NCBI GenBank assembly: GCA_038496675.1
Contig: CM076662.1
Coordinates: forward strand, 15,493,426-15,557,425
Reading direction: 5' to 3'
Length of the DNA: 64,000 nt
Source of the DNA: Rachycentron canadum
Taxonomy: Eukaryota; Chordata; Actinopteri; Carangiformes; Rachycentridae
The notes beneath the pieces are model-generated. The model was not told the origin of the DNA. It searched no databases and worked only from the letters and a program-made list of their open reading frames with translations. Within the stretch, counting starts at the first letter, position 1; each line of letters opens with the position of its first letter. Shown in pieces: positions 62,920-64,000 of the stretch. Both the position numbers and the translations under genes were made by a program.

Positions 62920-63703
62920 CAGGCGGTGGTGGAAGAAGAGCTCAGATCCTTTACTCAAGCAAAAGTACCAGCACGACGTTGTAAAAATACTCAGCTCAAA
63001 GTCATGCATTTCAAATCTTACATAAGCACATTTATCAGTTAAATTGAAGAATATTTACCCTATGATTGCTGCATTGTTATATATGACATTAATAGGTTGT
63101 TTATACTGATGGATCAAAACAGAAGAGACATTTTACTGTTGAAGCTGCTCAATGTGAAGCTAGTTTTAACTGTTTATTCCCACATTAGTCAGATTTATCC
63201 TCTGGCCTGTTTTAAAAGAACCAATCCTCCAGTTAGAAACAGTCATGACCTAATATTTAACTTTTTTTTAAGAAATATAGACAATTATTCAAATGAAACC
63301 ATGTGAGAAGTTGGTGTAATGCCTCTTTGGTTTGGCCTCTGGTTGTCTGAGTTGTTAGCAGTTCTACAAGACACTGGTTTTTGTAAATTTTATACATTTT
63401 ATTGACTAGTTTCCATTACTACTAACAAAAAAGAACTAAGAAACTATTATAATCTTTAAATATTACTTCTATATTATTATAATATTACTTTCATTATAAA
63501 ATGTTAATTAAAAAAATAATTAGTGACATTCAGCTTGCAACTAAATGTTGAGGAGTAATAAGGACAGTATTTCTCTTTGAAATAGTGAACTAGAAATTTA
63601 ATGTAACAGATAATAGAAACGTTCAGTTACACGTATGTTTATACTGTACGTTATTACAATGTCAATAGTAAACGTAGCTATATAGTTATTTTCCACCAGT
63701 GTG
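62920..63703. mobile_element. Tol2-like hAT non-autonomous element with both ends
   Basis: The left end reads CAGGCGGTGGTGGAAGAAGA then CTCAGATCCTTTACTCAAGC, AAAAGTACCAGCAC, GTTGTAAAAATACTCAG. This is the hallmark start of a frequent percomorph element with ACTTAAGTAAAAGTACC words like those at Tol2 termini. The interior keeps ATTGCTGCATTG and GAAGCTAGTTTTAACTG. The right part keeps GGAGTAATAAGGACAGTATT, TCTCTTTGAAATAGTG and the terminus TTTTCCACCAGTGTG, complementary to the left GGTGGAA. Both termini are present, so the copy is nearly complete but worn. Short frames within it are chance; there is no transposase. Confidence 0.82.
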
Positions 63704-64000
63704 AACACACAGGCTTCAGAACTAAAACTTTACCTTCTGTACCATCACGAAAAGGCAATAAAAGAACAGGATTTGTGTTTAGCTTTAAAGTTCCCCTTGA
63801 AGGAGCCACATTCACATCAGCACCCAGTTGTTTGAAATTCACTCATTTCCGTGATGTGACACGAACGATGTGCTCTAAATTAGACTTTTGGGGGAGAAAA
63901 AGTACAAACTCTGAGATGAAAGAAGCTGGTAGTCCGCAGAGGTCAGCGGTTCACTGACTGCGTACTCGGCTTCCCAGAACCACCCCCAGCATGATTAAGG
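63704..64000. other. No gene seen
   Basis: Apparently unique DNA to the window edge. Nothing recognisable. Confidence 0.5.

Overview
This window reads as non-coding DNA from a ray-finned fish, probably a percomorph-type teleost. The main evidence is its repeat content: decayed L2-type LINE fragments with the LINE reverse-transcriptase motif series, an L2-type 3' tail ending in AATAAAATTGCC repeats, several hAT-type non-autonomous DNA transposons of kinds common in spiny-rayed fishes (including a Tol2-like one with both ends present), and abundant (CA)n/(GT)n microsatellites. The DNA is AT-rich with few CpGs. Two runs of N (3211-3598 and 38648-39000) sit in or beside simple repeats, as expected of a draft assembly.

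I found no protein-coding gene, tRNA, rRNA or recognisable microRNA. The longest open frames are explained by runs of N, by dinucleotide repeats read as RERE, LSLS, THTH or CVCV, or by chance. A few short open segments have splice-like edges; they are listed as findings because I cannot recognise their products. The window is therefore best read as part of a gene desert or one or more very large introns.

Layout. 1-9 kb: a G-quadruplex motif, two L2 fossils in opposite orientation, a 911-bp interval bounded by a near-perfect 27-bp inverted repeat, and a (GA)n tract broken by a gap. 9-26 kb: a hAT 5'-end fragment, a LINE/SINE-type tail, a teleost interspersed repeat at 21.1 kb, and a complete hAT-type MITE at 25.1-25.5 kb. 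26-44 kb: little recognisable transposon sequence except a decayed MITE copy at 37.3 kb. Several stretches here are rich in homeodomain-like (TAATTA), POU-like (ATGCAAAT/ATTTGCAT) and AT-palindromic motifs and look like developmental enhancers; the best are 37660-38060, 39440-39720 and 43320-43530. 44-59 kb: a second complete MITE copy in inverted orientation to the first, several microsatellites, another enhancer-like block at 53.2-53.6 kb, and an L2 3' end at 58.9-59.2 kb. 60-64 kb: further enhancer-like blocks, then a 784-bp Tol2-like hAT element.

If the enhancer-like blocks are truly conserved, the window would be a regulatory landscape around a developmental gene lying outside it. That is inference from motif texture only, and I could not identify the locus. 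I see no evidence of a new multi-gene biological system here.
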